64,000 bases of DNA, taken from assembly GCF_000516985.1 (NCBI RefSeq), contig NW_006917102.1, forward strand, positions 682,001-746,000. The letters are read 5' to 3'. The DNA is from Pestalotiopsis fici W106-1 (Eukaryota > Ascomycota > Sordariomycetes > Amphisphaeriales > Sporocadaceae). The translations under genes were made by a program, and so were the position numbers. The first letter of the stretch is position 1. Each line of letters opens with the position of its first letter. This document shows positions 44,601 to 57,745 of this stretch, piece after piece. The notes beneath the pieces were generated by a model. That model saw only the letters and a program-made list of their open reading frames with translations. It had not been told where the DNA came from and searched no databases.

Positions 44601-47600
44601 ACCCACAGCACAATGACAATTGTTTTTTTTTTTTTTTAATGATGGCCCAAAACTTTTTCGGTTTTAATCTCGCATTATTCGAGATTGGCTGCTGACGTCG
44701 CCTGGCCCGGAGAGGTTAAAGGAGGAAGACGAAAATGAGGGAAATAATTGTTCTAGTAGCTTTTACGTTGGGAAAGCCCAGCCGGAGATTTGTCTCTTTT
44801 CTTGAACAAAAGCATTTTTTCTTTCAGCTGGTTTGCGGGAATTGGATCATGTAGAGAAGAGATAGTTGGGCAAGTAGGTTCTAAATAGAGCGATATCAAT
44901 AAATGCACAGTCCATCGACGTTAACGGCCGGTTCAGCCTCACGACGTGGCGTTCCTCCGGGGTGGAGGTAGCCCAGAGATCTAGACCTTTCTTTCTTTTT
45001 TTCTGCATCATCCCTCTCAAGGCCCGCCTACCGGGAGAGTTGAAGAAGGGATTCAATGACCAATTTCGCCTGCTTATCAATTTTTTCCCTACTAATACAG
45101 TCCACTCTCTTTTCTCTTGACCCAGAAAAAGGCAGGCCATTCCAGCCAACTGGGATATCTAGGATACGAACTGCTGGCCAAATCCAGGTGGGCTGGACTG
45201 CCTTACAGCCCTGAACTATGAATTATACCGTCCCTCTCGCTCGGTTCATGCTTACTCAACCCAAGCCAAGCTCAATGTAGTGTGCATACATAATGCGGGA
45301 GTCATTTCGCCGCCCTGGGGCATTTTTCTTCTTCTTACCCACCGGGTCCTTGATCCCCAGGGGGCATCCGTCGCTACTAACCAAAGAAAGGGCCCAGCTC
45401 ACCTTTTTACCTGGTAGTAACCCTTCCCGGGGTTCAGGTTCCGCGCAGTCTAATATGGGGTTTTGCTGTAAGTATGGGCTGATTTTTGCTGATTAGCTGG
45501 CTGAGCCCAGCTGTGACATGCATAGTGCAGCGCCTAGTATAGCGCTACACTACAGCAAAAAGGCCAAGCCGGCGAGTGCGGGTAGCGTCGCCCTTTCAGC
45601 GTGTGGGGACTTGTTTTCTCATCCTCTCTTTAGTTGTAAATCGGTGTGAGAGAGGGTCTGTGAGGGAGATGTATTGTGGTTTTTTTGCTTAACCTGTCTG
45701 ATCCATCAAAGGGTGTTTTCGGGTTATATGTGGATATCTATGCCCTCGGGACCTGCTGGGTATCACTACATTTCTATACGAGTAAGGCTTCTCGGGTATC
45801 TTGCCAATATGATTGCGTCTAACATGAAACATAAACGAAAAAGACAGATTGCAAATGGCTACAAAGCGCATGTAGTGAGCTTGATATTTTGGGCTTCCAT
45901 CTCACTTCACGCAGGCAAATGACAAAGAACACGATGGGCGAGACAAGGCCAGCGAGCGAGCGGCCGTATGCAGTAGTACAGAAGATGGGGAGGAAGCAAA
46001 AGGGCTGTCCCTACGCTCAGACGGGGAAGCGCGAGTAATATTGACCATGATTAGCAGCCGCGCGTATCACTGTACCAACAACCTCTTTCTCTCAGTCTCT
46101 TCATGGCCCCGAATGGCTCAACTACTGAGGAAAGCATTAATCCTGCACACCAGTCTTACCCCATCCGACAAAAGAGAACAGCTAGACTCATCAAGGCATG
46201 TATTTCACAATCCGTCCGATTTAAAACGGGATTCCGGCACAGGGGAATCTAGCCTGTAAACAGTATCGCTTCGTTTGTGTACTCGCTCGCTGCCCAGCCC
46301 CAGGACCGCGCCGGTGTACTAAGGCCAACTAGCTGGGAAAAGCTCAGCTGGGCCTCTCGGTTACCCTAACCTCTCATAGGGGGCTCCGCTTGCAAGGAGG
46401 GGGGGCAACCGGAACCCAAGAGTTTACATGGCCTCTCTACCACGTACAGCGAATTAGAGTTCTGATGAATGGGGTTGATGGGTGAAGGGGGATGTCAGAG
46501 TCGCGACCAACTAAAAGGCATCCATCGATCGGCCAGACAAACGTCTTGTGGGGTTGGGGGTTTGCTTAGACTTGCCCAGTTCTCTCACTACCAAAATATC
46601 TTCTCTGTACTTGCCCCTGAAAGATACAGCTACGAGATGGGTAGGTAGGCAGATGGATACCATCACAAAGACTCGGACCCCAATTCACCAAGCTATTCTG
46701 ATGAAACAGCGACCGTCATAGAGTCTTGGGAGGACAGCTCCTGGGTTAGCTCGAGACTGATCATGGCCTTAACCTCGCCCGAAAGCCACCCCGTCCTGTT
46801 GGAACGTGTCAGGGTGTCTTTATGGCTCTTCAGTGGCTGCCAAATAGAGTTTGACAGAGCCATGTGGAAAGACCCTGCGATAGTTAGGTAGACGCTAGAC
46901 TAGCTGGATCAGGTAAGAAACCACATGGATCTTGTGTCGTTCATACTATCGATCAAGAGCTAGATTATAGCGACGGATGTTGCTGATACATTGGGGGCTA
47001 GTGGGTGGAAATTCCGAGACGTCAATGCTAGGATCGCAAGTCATGTTATAGCAGCAAGAGATCACAGAGCCTGGAAGGGAAGCGTTTGTTATTGTGTGAT
47101 ACGACTTGATTCACCAAGTTTATTACAAACGAACAACTGATACTAATAAAAGCAATAAAGCACGGTGTTTGGCCCGATGAAGGCTTTGAGAAGAACAGTC
47201 AAGTCGCTGTATCAAAGTCCACTAAACGGATTCCATTACCGAAACTGCCATCACTGATGAATGAAATTGTTTGCTGAAGAAGTCGTGCCAATCCTGACCA
47301 GAACGATTTTGCGCTTGAAAACAAAGCCGAAAGAATTGTCTGTATCTGTAACAACTGCCTCGTAGAGCAAGAAATCAGGAATGACGGAAAGCAGCGCCGT
47401 TGTATAACCCAAAGTTGTAAGTCGTAAAATCATTTGGGAAAAAAAAAAAGACCGCCTAGCACAGAGGCATAGGTAGGCATTGGGTATCATGAGAAACAGA
47501 GTTCTGCCCTCTATAGTTCGACCAATTCGAGAAGAGAAAGTCGCAAACCCAAGAAAAATGTTGGCGAGTGAACCCACATGATATCCTGCCGTTCGTGGCG

Positions 47601-48232
47601 AAAAGTACCATGTAATATAATCCGGGGCTCGATGAATAAGGCGGCTGATCCAGTCGAGATCCACGTTTGCCCGAACCGTAAAATCATTACAGTAAGAGAA
47701 TCAATGAGTAGAGTCTCTCTGTAAAATTTATCGTAAAATATACTGTTACAACCGTGTAAATTCGTGGGCATAATCCGGTTTGGCGAGTCCTGTGATATGC
47801 TGATCCGCGGATGGATCCTCCTCTTGAAAACGTGCGAGGTGAATTGCGGCCGTGAATCGTCGTCAGTCGTAGAGAATAGTACACCGCAGTGTCCGCCCAA
47901 GTGCACGAAAACACCTTAAGACGAAAAGTCGTGCCCTCCATGTTAAAGAAAAAAGAATAGAATATAGAAGAAAAAGAAAAGATTGCAAAATCATGATGCC
48001 AGGAGAGGCATCTGCATTCCAGTACTCCCAGAACTCCAGCTCCGAGTACTCCAGGTATGAGTCGAATCCAGTATGCTTCCATTTCACCATGCCTGAGAGC
48101 CGGTACGCCTCTAAACCAAACCATTCTTTTCATTTTATTCCCCGGCCAATGCCCAGCTTGCGCCCTTAGTGTCTATGCTCTCAAAGATGCTGATGCCAAT
48201 GTACTTTCTTTCCTTTTCGTATGCTGGCATGA
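41698..48232. other. 6.5 kb without a supported gene
   Basis: I find no family motif, consistent splice structure or RNA gene. Open frames of 60-140 codons occur on both strands but look random. A T-run is at about 44622-44638. The right end should hold the 3' UTR of the FlbC-like gene. Confidence 0.55.
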
Positions 48233-49555
48233 TCACGCCACATCCGATGCGTAATGTGGAGGTTGTGGTGGCTGGGAGCCGCTGTTGAAATCGTACTCGT
48301 TCTCTTCAGTTTTGAGCTCTGACTGCGGAATCTCTGACTGTGGTGATGAGCTGTTGTTTTCTTGTGCCTTGCCCTCGCAATTCTTCACAAGTCTATGTCT
48401 CTGTGGGGAAGATATTAGTATCACATCGTAGTCTCTAGGCGTAGGGAAAACTCACCTTGAGGGCGTCCTTGCGAGAGAAGCTTTTGTCACAGAAGTTGCA
48501 AGGAAACGGCTTGACTGCAAGGTGAATTCGCTTGTGTCGCTTCAGGTCATGATTCCTATTAAAAGACTGCGAGCAAGTCTCACACTTGTAAGGACGATCC
48601 GTCTGGTTGTTTGCTTGGTGTGGATGGGGGTACATGGCAGCATGGTGACTACCCAGCGTGTATGGTGCTCCTGGGTGATATGCTCCAACGCCACCACACA
48701 CTGTCATTTGGCCTCCAGGATTCGTCATGTTCGATAACACTGCGTTCGGATACTGATAGCCGCTTTGCGGATGGCCGCGGGATCCGTAGTTTGAAAACGG
48801 ACTGTGGCTGAGAGTGGACATGGAATGTCCGGCGGCTGAAAACGATAGATGGGAGCCCGGAGAGGGCAGCTGCTGGCTTAGATGGGCGCCTGGAGACGGG
48901 AGCTGGCTTCCGCCTATGGACTGATGTGGTGATCTTTGTTGTTGTTGCTGTTGGGAGAAGTGGCCAGGCAAAGGCCACTGTCCGTGAAGGGGAGGAAGTG
49001 CCATCGTTGTAGGTGTAGGCGGTTGCGTAACGGCGGGTTGTGTATAAGAAGGAGGTTGTGACAAGATGCCGCCGCGGGAAGCACCAGGGGTCAATACCGC
49101 CGATGGAGTATGAGTATAGGTGTATGAAGGAGATGCCTGGTTTGCCATTGACCAGGCCGACGATGACTGTCCGTATGGGCCACTGACTCCGCCTTGAGAA
49201 CTCAGTGAGTGAGAGCTGGTACTGTTCTGGCTCGAGTACTGACTGCCAGGTGGACTTAAACCGTCCAAGCCATTGAGGATAGGGATTCCTGCAACACTGT
49301 TAATTCTGGGTCCTGTTTCATGCCTTTTGTGAAGTGGTATCAGGAGGGATCTTTGTGCATACTCGGTGTCGCCTCAACCGCAGTCCGGTCGGGCAGGGTG
49401 AACTGTGGCAACCCACCAGCTGCTGGCCGTCTTGATGCAAAGCTTTGCATATATTGGTCTGAGGCCATCTGCGGGGCCATCTGGCTAGATTGCTGGTTGG
49501 AGTTTGCAACTCCATTGGGATCCCGAGGGAGATGGTTCGGGTCTTGATGGTTCAT
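48233..49555 (-). CDS. FlbC-like C2H2 zinc-finger transcription factor
   Basis: Three exons, 49555-49363, 49288-48456 and 48400-48233 (1194 nt, 397 residues); the sum and phases agree. A long low-complexity N-terminal region (Ser, Gln, Pro, Gly; a six-Gln run; repeated QLPSPG) precedes two zinc fingers at about 298-350: CETCSQSFNRNHDLKRHKRIH (Cys300, Cys303, His316, His320), linker LAVKPFP, then CNFCDKSFSRKDALKRHRLVKNC (Cys328, Cys331, His344, Cys350; C2HC). The finger sequence and linker match, from memory, the FlbC regulator that activates asexual development in Aspergillus and other filamentous fungi. An acidic/Gln/Pro tail closes the protein. The gene sits alone in a very large non-coding neighbourhood, as developmental regulators often do. 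Another short upstream exon cannot be excluded. Confidence 0.82.
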
Positions 49556-50218
49556 GTTGATCCGATTTCCGCTCTTCACTCTTGGGGGGTAGTGAGTAGG
49601 AAGAAGGATTAACACAGAAGACGACGGGTTGGACGACTCTTTTCTAGATACCGGGACTAGAAGGAGACAAAAAGTAGTATAGACAGACGGTCAGATCTAC
49701 AATACTTTTCGAAATCCCGGCGTAGAGCAAGAGAGAAGAAAGCCGTCGGGTTGAATCTCAAAAGATATAAGTAGTCAGCCCACCTAGAAATATTAGTATA
49801 CAGAGAACCAATGCAGCAGTGGCATGCAGCAGTAAATGTTCTTTGGTGTTGATGAATCTTGGTAGTGGTTGGGGTGGGGACGTTTGATCTACAAGAATGG
49901 GCTTGCGGGAGGCGTCTGTCGAGGGGGTCAAATCTCATATATAATAGAACGACGGGACCAGATTGGGCTGATTGGGAGGCCAGGATTGGGGTACATGGAG
50001 TTTGATGTGCTATGCTTCCTTTTCCCGACCAAGTAGAGTACGTACCCTATACTGGGCTCTGCTGAACACCCTGGGCTTTGCTTTTCTGGGACGGGATTCC
50101 TCTAACCTTGCCCAGGTCGAGAGCGTGGTCCGGGGGGTGCGTCCTTAGAGTCTCGTCTAGCTCGCGCGTGGGCGTGTGGGAAAGGAAGGGAAAGAAACCA
50201 AAAACCACTAGGTGCCTT

Positions 50219-50235
50219 TTTTTTTTTTTTTTTTT
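50219..50235. repeat. Poly-T run
   Basis: About 17 consecutive T on the plus strand, in the probable leader or promoter of the FlbC-like gene. A matching A-run follows at about 50709-50727. Confidence 0.9.
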
Positions 50236-51717
50236 GTCCCTCTCGTTGAGCTACTTGTTATGTATGCCGCGCAGAAGGCTATTTGACTTTTGGCTCGCAG
50301 CAAGAAAAGCTGCCGCCAGGTATTTGGGCGCGACTGAACTCTATTTCTCTTTCTTCGCAGTGATTATCCTTGGTGCCCCTATTCGCCGGCTTGAAGTTGC
50401 GAGTCGTCTTAATGTCTGTCTGTCTACAAGTTCAATCGTTGGTTTCAGACCGTTCGATTTTCCGAGCTTCCCAGTAATGTAGTTTCGAATTGCCAGAGAC
50501 ACTTTGACAGCCTCAGTCAGACATTTGGGACAGACACAATGTGGCCCACAATATCGACTCCGGGAGGATTGGGAAGAGCGCAGAGGGAAAGGATAGGTAA
50601 AGTGATAGAGGTAATTTGTACCTGTCACAAGTGTAAAGACCAGTATCTTGTGGCGCCGAATTAGTGACAGCCAGCCACCAGACGGTTGGGCTGATCTCGG
50701 AGAGCCGCAAAAAAAAAAAAAAAAAAAGATGAACACCCGTATACTTGGAGAGAAATTCACAGACGAGAAGTAGAAACTGATGGAAAAGAATAAAGTATGA
50801 GGAAGCAAGTAAGTAAGTAAGTATGGGCGAGTAAGGGAGGATAGGGCAAGTCTGAAATGTATGAAGAAGGAGGGATCTTTCAAAGGTAGTCTGGTCCTCC
50901 CAAGGATTGCCGTCTATGTACTGTAGCTGTTCACGCTTTCCTGCTCGCCACTACCGGCCCAGAAAGTAGTTAGTGCTTGGATACCTGGTTTGCCTGTCTA
51001 CATACCCTTGAGACCTGCTACATATATTACATAGTACGCACTGCAAATAGAGTTCCCCATATATCGGAAGGTCAGCAGGCAAAGTGCAGAGCAAGAGGGG
51101 AGAGAGAAAAGGACAAAAAGAAGTAAAAATAATAATAATAAGCTAGCCTGATGCCCTGGATTCCTTGGCGACCCTCCATCTTTTGCACACCCCCTGCGCA
51201 TCCAAGATTCCGGGATTGGCTTTATTGACCAGTCCTTATTCGACTCCGCTTAATTGGCACGCTGACTAGATCTGTACAGGGGTTTGTCCGAAACGTCAGG
51301 TCGTCCGTCCTTGCAAGAAAAAAAGACTTGGAACTCCAAATAGCTCAGAGCTACGGAAACTTTTTGTGCCTGGATAATGCAGCAGTAGTATGTATGTGCG
51401 TATGTATACATATGTAGGCGGCGGTCAGTCTTTCATGCACCATATGCAGTATGGTTTGAATCAGGGGGCTTTGACAGGCAGAGAGAGAGAGAAAAAGAGG
51501 AGGGATTGAGTGTGCGTGCTTTGCCCTGCCTGCTCTGGTGTCGCACGGTCAGCGCTGAGTGAGAAAAGGCGCCTCAGCGATGATCACGTAGCTCACGTCC
51601 CTAGGAATCGACACGAGAGAAAAGGGCACAATACATACTACCCAGTACCTGGAAGAAGGAGCCACGGGCGGCGCGGCTGGTGGGATGCGATCACCTTGCC
51701 CACCTGCTGCCGGGCTA

Positions 51718-51975
51718 ATAAGTAGGTAGGTAGGGTATGTAATGTAGGTAGGTAGGTAGGTAGCTAGCTGGATTGATTGTATGGTAATTAGGCCAGGTAG
51801 GTAAAGGGAAGTATGTACTAGGTAGGTATCCATCAGACCTCGTTCGGGGGAATAGCTGTTGAATTGACCAGGGTGTTGCGCTTCCAGCCCCTGGTTTGTC
51901 CGTCTGTCTTTCTGTCTGTCGGTTGGCCTAGTCCAAGTGTGTACAAAGCATGTACGTGTAGGTAGGTAGGTATAC
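51718..51975. repeat. TAGG microsatellite cluster
   Basis: Repeated GTAGGTAGGTAGG units at 51721-51736 and 51745-51762, single or double units around 51796 and 51821, and another block at about 51958-51972. The complement CTACCTACC appears nearby at about 52110-52135. Confidence 0.85.
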
Positions 51976-53473
51976 ATATTGTATGTAGGTCTGGTGCGCT
52001 ACCTGACTTACCTCCTCCTACTACACAGTACTACTAGCAGCTATGAGCAGGGGTGTGCCGACGGATGGATTGCACGGGGGCATGACCGACCCATGAAATA
52101 GACTACTGTACCTACCTCCGTCCCTACCTACTTGCCTACGCATGCTCATGAACATGGCAAACCTACATGGCTCTGGAAAGTGAAATAAAACAGAGTTCGT
52201 GGCAACATGGCTCAATAGAAGATGTTACCAGAGTCATATAATGAGAGTAGCAAAAGTGATTTGCATATTTTCCCACTCTTTGGCAATGAACAGCTTACCC
52301 AAGGCAAGAGATCTCATGAGTGATCATGATGAATAATTTGTCAAAAAGATTCGGAGATGCATTTGAAACTTGATACCCACCTACCACTACCTATGTACTG
52401 CCTTACAAACAGCTATTTCCTGCTCACTTGCACACACACACACACTCCTCAGCACGGATGTCGCTCAGCGAAAGAAAATCCCAACCCTGCCTTTTTCCTC
52501 GCATCCCACTAGATGACGGTCAGGTCGGCTGCGCGAATGGGGAGGTCTATTGTCTTGGCGGATACGATCAGAGATGGGGTATCCGATCCGGACTAGCCTG
52601 TTCAGCTCCAGTAGTAGTGAGAGAACGGACGGGTTCAGCTCGTTTACCAGGAAGACGGAGGGAAGGGTAAGGGGGGGAAGATATCCTGGCATCGCGTGTA
52701 CATCCCAGCATCCATTCCATTCAGGTCTGTACATGGTAGTAGTCAACTGTGTGCCTACACGGAATTGAGCCCGTATTGTGGGGGGTTTAGAAATCCATTT
52801 TCAATAGAGTTGGATGATGCGTTACCACACGAGAGCTGCTGGGCACGTCGCTCATGTTCAGCCCATTCCATGCTGAATTCCCCTCTCATGTACCCCAACT
52901 ACATACTCGTCCAATTACCGGCCGTGCTTATGATGATGATGGTGACTACTGCGAATTGCACAACACCTACACACCATACAGTGTACATTTAATGGATCTA
53001 TCACAACATGAACATCAAGGATGCACAAGACTAGAATTAATTACATCAACTGCACGTTATTCGTTCGTCAAGGTCTTTCGGTGCATAATTAACCATTAAT
53101 TACATGTGTAATACGCGCGACACCAGTCAGACAATGACTGATCCCCAGTTTATATCAATCGTCTTTTCTTTTTTCCTCTTCTATTTCTTGATTACTTTTC
53201 ATTGCGTGTTTCAGTCTAGCTCGGCGACCACAATGCAAAAAAACATACACCAAAGAGAGCCTCACCCTCCTGTGATTTGAGAAAGCAAAGCAAAGCAGAG
53301 CAGGCAACAGGCAAACAGACAGATAGACAACATGTCAGATTGTTTACTCATGCTCACTCAGCCCCAGCCTGGAATGACGGCCAGCCAGACGGCGGGGGGG
53401 ACTGAATGACTGGATGTCATGCGACGAGACCCAAACTCCGACATATTTTGCGACTGAGTCAAGAGCTGGGGCA

Positions 53474-53530
53474 GGAAAAAAAAAAAAAANAAAACGTCGT
53501 TACTACTACTACCACTACTACTACTACTAT
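53474..53530. repeat. A-run with one N, then ACT repeat
   Basis: About 18 A with an undetermined base at 53490, followed by TACTACTACTACCACTACTA-type repeats to about 53529. The N indicates unresolved homopolymer length. Confidence 0.9.
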
Positions 53531-56500
53531 TGCAAGTCTTTTTTGCGATCTACTGTCTCCATTATGGAGTCTGTCCATCGGCCCCAAGATTCGTCATCCT
53601 CGCCCTCAGTTCCCAAAGGTCTAGAACATGCCGTGGTCCCTCCATCCGTAGTAGGGCACCCATCCCGGCACTAAATTGGCCGCTGCACTATTATGGTTGT
53701 CAAGTGCAAGAGAAAAAAAAAGAGTTACAAGGAGAAATAGGTGCACTATGTGCTCTATACTAATTTAGGCAGTTTTTCGTCTTCTGGGACCGCTAAACAA
53801 GTCATGAGCCGGTTCGTTCAGCATGCCTCCCGTTCTAGGCACTAGCAAATATTGAGCGCAGCGCCGCCCTGGGCTGATATGTCTGGTCTGGCAACGTTGA
53901 TTGTATGCGGGCAGGCAAAGGTCAAAGGGGGTAAATTCATTCATGAATACCGCGACCGCTCGTCTGTACGTCTCGTTTAGGAATAAAAATGATTGAAATG
54001 ATAATTCCCCTTTCTGATGTACCATTGAATTTGTGCGTGCGATTGTATGGTAAGTAGACGTGCAAGTGTCAATAGTTGTCTGTAGGCTGTATGTACTTAG
54101 TGCCATGGCTGCTGCTGGTATGTACCCGGGTGGATTAGCTGACGGAGAGGGACCAAGAACCAGCTCAGGGCTGGGGTGGCCTGTCCAGAACCGGCCTAGG
54201 TCTGGCTCGCCGCTCGTATGGTCGGAAGATGGGTTGGTAGGTCTGGGCGTGGTATACGTATATCTCATTCATTCCTCTGCTAGGGGCATCGTCCGAGCAA
54301 GAGATGGATATTTTGCCGGACGGAATATGATTGCTACGAGACATTTGTTTACAGTATTTCTAGAGGGGGAATTACCCCCCCCTTGAAAGCCCCTACCTCA
54401 TCACGGTTCATAGCCATGTGTGCAGATGCCCAATTACCATGTCTACTATTACATGCCTTGGAGGCTAGGTTTAGTCAAGAGAGCCCTGCGTCCACAACTC
54501 GGTACGAGCCGAGGGCTCTGTCTGATCATTGCCTGAATGGTCATTAATGCTCCCCCTAAAAGTCTCCGGAGATGACCCCACGGCGCACACCCAGCTCCGC
54601 GCCTTGTGTCGCACTAGTTGCTGTCAGAGGAAGTTTATGAGAGGAGGCGTTCTTCTTCTTGTTGTCGTTCATGTACTATACGTACAAGATAGATACAGCC
54701 GTAGGAATTAGCTAACAGAATGCGAAAAAGGATAAGAAAAGGATACAGGATACGAGTGGCGACAAAAACTCTCATCGCAATGGACTTGGGAAATCCTTCC
54801 CAGCAAATGGACCAACCAGAGCCCAAGCATCATGTCCGAGCAGTAACTCGCTGAGCCTCACTGTCTCGCATTTAAGCTCGTAAACAGCCACTTTTGCAAA
54901 GAAGCAACACGTCTCCTATGTTTGGGAGGAATTGCTTTTCCGCCTTTGCATGGCCAATGAGATGCGCACTTTCCCAAAAGCTTGCCTCATTCTACTTTTA
55001 TGGGGTTTGAACAAGTAATAGCAATGATCAATGGCTAATCGTCGCAGCTGTACAGAGTACACAGCATTCATTTAGGTTCTTATTACTTTTGCGCCATACC
55101 TTAGCAGCAAGTGGCTGTAAGCCCATGGGTTAGGGGTCCATCAAACTTGGCTGTGCAGATCGATGTATGGCTTGCGTCTTTCCTTACAAGAATCGTTCCC
55201 CTCATGCGCATTTTGATTGATTTTCCGCTCTTATCTTCATCAAAGGTGCATCGACGTCGCGTGGCCCATGATAGGGGAAGTCGAATGATTTACGCTTTGG
55301 TAGTACCCGTCGGCACAAATTAAACGAACGAATGAGAACAATAATCAGGGCCAACAAAGGTAGCCAATATGTCCAATTTTAGTATCATGAGCGATGCCCT
55401 GATCACGCGGTGGTCGGCCATTTGGCAGAAAACGAATAAATAAATAAAGTCAGGGACAGAAAAGCAGGGTCACTGGTAGTTGTATGCGCGATAATGTGTG
55501 ATTGAACAATGTGGCTTTGCATCAATTTATATCTTTGCCTGCACTTACCCGGACAATGCTATGGATTGTGGAGGATTGCCACTGTTGAATGGGCTCGTGC
55601 CGTCATACATACGCAGCACGCGTACAGATATTATGCACCACCTACATTCAGACGCGCAATGCAAGTGAGATGGAATGGTGGAAAAAAAGCAGGGACTGAC
55701 TGCAGACTCTACCTCTCAAAGAGTGATCCATAAACGCGCTTGCATTCGTCAATGCACTTTGTAACTCTACAGAATATTTTTCATGATCAATAGGTCATCA
55801 AGACTATCTGACTGTCATCTCCGACAAAAAACTGTTGGCACCGTTTCGCCTTGCCATGTTTTCCAAGGCTCCATACAAAGTTCATATTGCACCGGAGTCC
55901 GCGCGCGCCAAATTCTGCCCAGAGTAGTTCCATGGTATCTACATCAGGGTATCTCGTCGCGTACGAGACGCTAAAAAAAGAGCCGACTGTTGAAATCTAG
56001 ACTGTATTCGGCTCCGAATGAATGAATTGGCAGCGTGCGTTGCCCCCCAGGCAGGTCCAGACCGTGGTCGGCTTTCATGGCTCCAATAGGCAAATGGGGA
56101 TTCAAGCCGTCCACCCAGACCCAAGCTGGAGCTCTGAAGGGGGACTGTTGCTGCCGCTGGGCTGTTCCCCCGGGTGCCCCTGCCCGGCCCTGGATTCCCA
56201 TTCGAACGGTGCCATGTCATCCCATCATCTACATGATAGTAGTGCTACTATGGTATCAGCAGTGTGTGCCAAGCTCGGGGAGCTTCTAGATCCAATCCAC
56301 TCCACGATCCTACGCTCCCCAACTCGACGGCACGAACCCATCCACCGATGCCATCATCTGCGTGGCGCAAAGAAGGTTAAATAGCCACAGTTTTCCGTAC
56401 GCAGGGTAGTATGCACCCAATAAGAAGAGGGCAGGTCGATAAGACTCAAAAAAGATATACTAGGAGAATCCAAATCGTCTACAGGACGAGGGAAAAAATG

Positions 56501-57627
56501 CATATTGCTTGCTTGTGGCTAATCCCCTTCAATTTTGAAATGCTCACCCAGCAACCACCGAGGAATATGACCCCCATGAATGGAAGATGACGGCGAGGAA
56601 CAGCGTCAGCAATATGGCTTGGCGACAGGCATCCAGAGCCCGTGAGATAGGTTGCGGCGGCCTATACTCTCTACCAGTCTCATCCGTGTCACCGCACCAC
56701 AAAGTGCAAAACCAGGTTTCTTGTGCAAACGAATTCAGGTCCTGCATACTACGTACATGCCTGGTCATCAACCAGCTTTCTCTTGATAATCCCGCCGGTT
56801 CTATTAATCAGCCACCACAAGCGATATCGAGTGCTCATGCACGAACAGTTGGCAGCTAACCTTTATGGTATGTGCAAATACTCTTTGTCTATAATTGAGC
56901 GCCGAACAGCAGCCAGCATCAGCAATAGTCTGATGTATGGCCCAAACTGGGCACTCAAACCCCTCCCCTGCCGCTATATCAGGCGACCGTTTATATGTAT
57001 GCCCGCCGGTGCTCGCTTGTCGTCTTGTAATCCATATAACCACCTCCATTTTACGCAGTCAGGCCAGCCCTACTACCCATGGCATATAGCTTTGGCATCC
57101 AGCCACACTTTACAACCCTAGAAAGTAGCCGCCTGTCCCCCGCGACGCCGAGAACCATTCACTTGTCTCTCCCACGATGATCTATCTGTGCATGGAAGAG
57201 GATCCAGACAGGGGCTTGCTTTTTTTTTTTTTTTCTTGACCCCTTGGGCTTAAAGTCCTGTTGGATTAACGGGTCTACGTGCTATCCTTCTAGCTGGACA
57301 CACCACCCCGATGGTGCCGAGGTGTGGCACGACAGACGAATCCTACACAATAGAGACCAGGCTGCCACGAGATTCCCGTCAGATCAGTGCGCCGCATGAA
57401 GCACATCCGAGAGCAAGGAGCTGCATTCGGCTGGATTCAGGTGTGTGTATATATACGAATTGGCAGGGTCATTTTCTGACCAGCTAACATACGCACGCCG
57501 AGAGAAAGGGCTAGACTTCTTTTGTTTCTCTACAAGAGCATGGGGAGCTCTGTTTTTACGTGCGAATGCTAATTGAAAGTGGGTGGTCCCATGTCGCAGC
57601 TCATATTGACGAATCTTTGATGCAAGG

Positions 57628-57745
57628 GCATCCCCCCTCCCCTCCCCTCCTCTCCTCACCAATCCCCAAATTCTCCAATCCATCCCGAGCATCACTTCCC
57701 CTACCTAGGCTGTCCTGTCCTGTCCTGTCCTCTCCTCTCCTCTGC
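57628..57745 (+). repeat. Polypyrimidine tract with TGTCC repeats
   Basis: CCCCTCCCCTCCCCTCCTCT at about 57631-57655 and four TGTCC units followed by TCTCC units at about 57710-57742. Nearly all bases are C or T on the plus strand. Confidence 0.85.

Noticed and set aside
47251..47664. 137-codon minus-strand open frame
   Set aside because: Falls in the downstream flank of the FlbC-like gene and lacks motifs.
57292..57330. Possible hairpin CACACC..GGTGTG
   Set aside because: Stem too short and interrupted to support a terminator or regulatory RNA.
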